Source of the DNA: Pseudomonas antarctica
Lineage (GTDB): Bacteria > Pseudomonadota > Gammaproteobacteria > Pseudomonadales > Pseudomonadaceae
Assembly: GCF_001647715.1 (NCBI RefSeq)
Contig: NZ_CP015600.1
Span: forward strand, 1,922,001 to 1,986,000
DNA length: 64,000 bases
Reading direction: 5' to 3'
Of this stretch, positions 63,948 to 64,000 are shown in pieces (position 1 is the stretch's first letter; every line of letters starts with the position of its first letter). A program made the position numbers and the translations under genes. The notes under the pieces were generated by a model. The model saw nothing but the letters and a program-made list of their open reading frames with translations, made no database searches and was not told the origin of the DNA.

Positions 63948-64000
63948 ATGATCCGACCCTCGGCGTTGCTTGTGTTGTGCCTGACGTTACTGCTGCCCAT
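63948..64000 (+). CDS. Start of a secreted or membrane protein, cut by the window edge
   Basis: The ATG at 63948 follows GGAGAGCGG, and the 17 visible codons (MIRPSALLVLCLTLLLP) form the beginning of a signal peptide or first helix. The identity cannot be told from this fragment. Confidence 0.6.
   Translation, partial: MIRPSALLVLCLTLLLP

Noticed and set aside
1..64000. CRISPR arrays, tRNA/rRNA genes, insertion sequences, toxin-antitoxin pairs
   Set aside because: Looked for on both strands; no regularly spaced short repeats, cloverleaf tRNA with proper arms, transposase frames or small convergent toxin pairs were found.

Overview
The window is a chromosomal segment of a fluorescent Pseudomonas, most likely of the P. 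fluorescens group. The evidence is the syntenic core block mtaD/mtnA-gyrA-serC-pheA-hisC-tyrA::aroA-cmk-rpsA-ihfB-lapA, the fused tyrA-aroA gene, the mupP-ubiG pair, many REP repeats with a GTGGGAGC(G/T)GGCTTG core, and GC-rich codon use outside one island. Nothing looks like a phage, plasmid, insertion sequence or CRISPR array, and no tRNA or rRNA gene was seen.

Layout. 1-3.4 kb: probable nucleoside/nucleobase uptake genes (3' end of a Bcr/CflA-type MFS exporter, a Tsx/OmpK-type outer-membrane channel, an NCS2 permease). 3.4-4.4 kb: a gene-free compound repeat with a long inverted repeat, REPs and a cloverleaf-like palindromic element. 4.4-12.5 kb: a LuxR-type regulator without a synthase, flanked by two proline iminopeptidase-type hydrolases and followed by a five-gene peptide/nickel-type ABC importer. 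This matches the plant-responsive PipR-type 'LuxR solo' arrangement. Two related 22-bp dyads (AACCTA-N10-TAGGTT type) sit upstream of the two hydrolase genes. 12.7-17.6 kb: short-chain dehydrogenase, mupP, ubiG, mtaD and the divergent mtnA. 18-30 kb: gyrA, then the serine/aromatic amino acid/ribosomal S1 block ending in ihfB and lapA.

30.1-31.2 kb holds no convincing gene but carries a JUMPstart-like sequence. 31.2-44.8 kb is a visibly A/T-richer O-antigen cluster: sugar aminotransferase, Wzx, glycosyltransferases, Wzy, acyltransferases, a WbpV/WreQ-like SDR, a PglC/WreU-like initiating transferase and WbpM. It lies between lapA and comEA, a usual O-antigen locus in Pseudomonas. No wzz or rml genes lie in the window.

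45-49.3 kb: comEA, a TetR regulator, a GntR regulator with a DUF1989 (urea-carboxylase-associated) protein, a tiny DUF2897 membrane protein, and an ethanolamine permease with a strong sigma-54 promoter match. 49.6-57.6 kb: the complete high-affinity potassium system kdpFABC-kdpDE. 57.7-64 kb: patatin-like phospholipase, small lipoprotein, CHAD protein, thioesterase, small membrane protein, chemotaxis receptor, TatD nuclease and the first codons of a secreted protein.

The most interesting signals are the paired operators in the pipR locus, the JUMPstart-like element, and the structured repeat at 3.46-4.27 kb. Function calls rest on motif and family recognition by eye; no database search was run.
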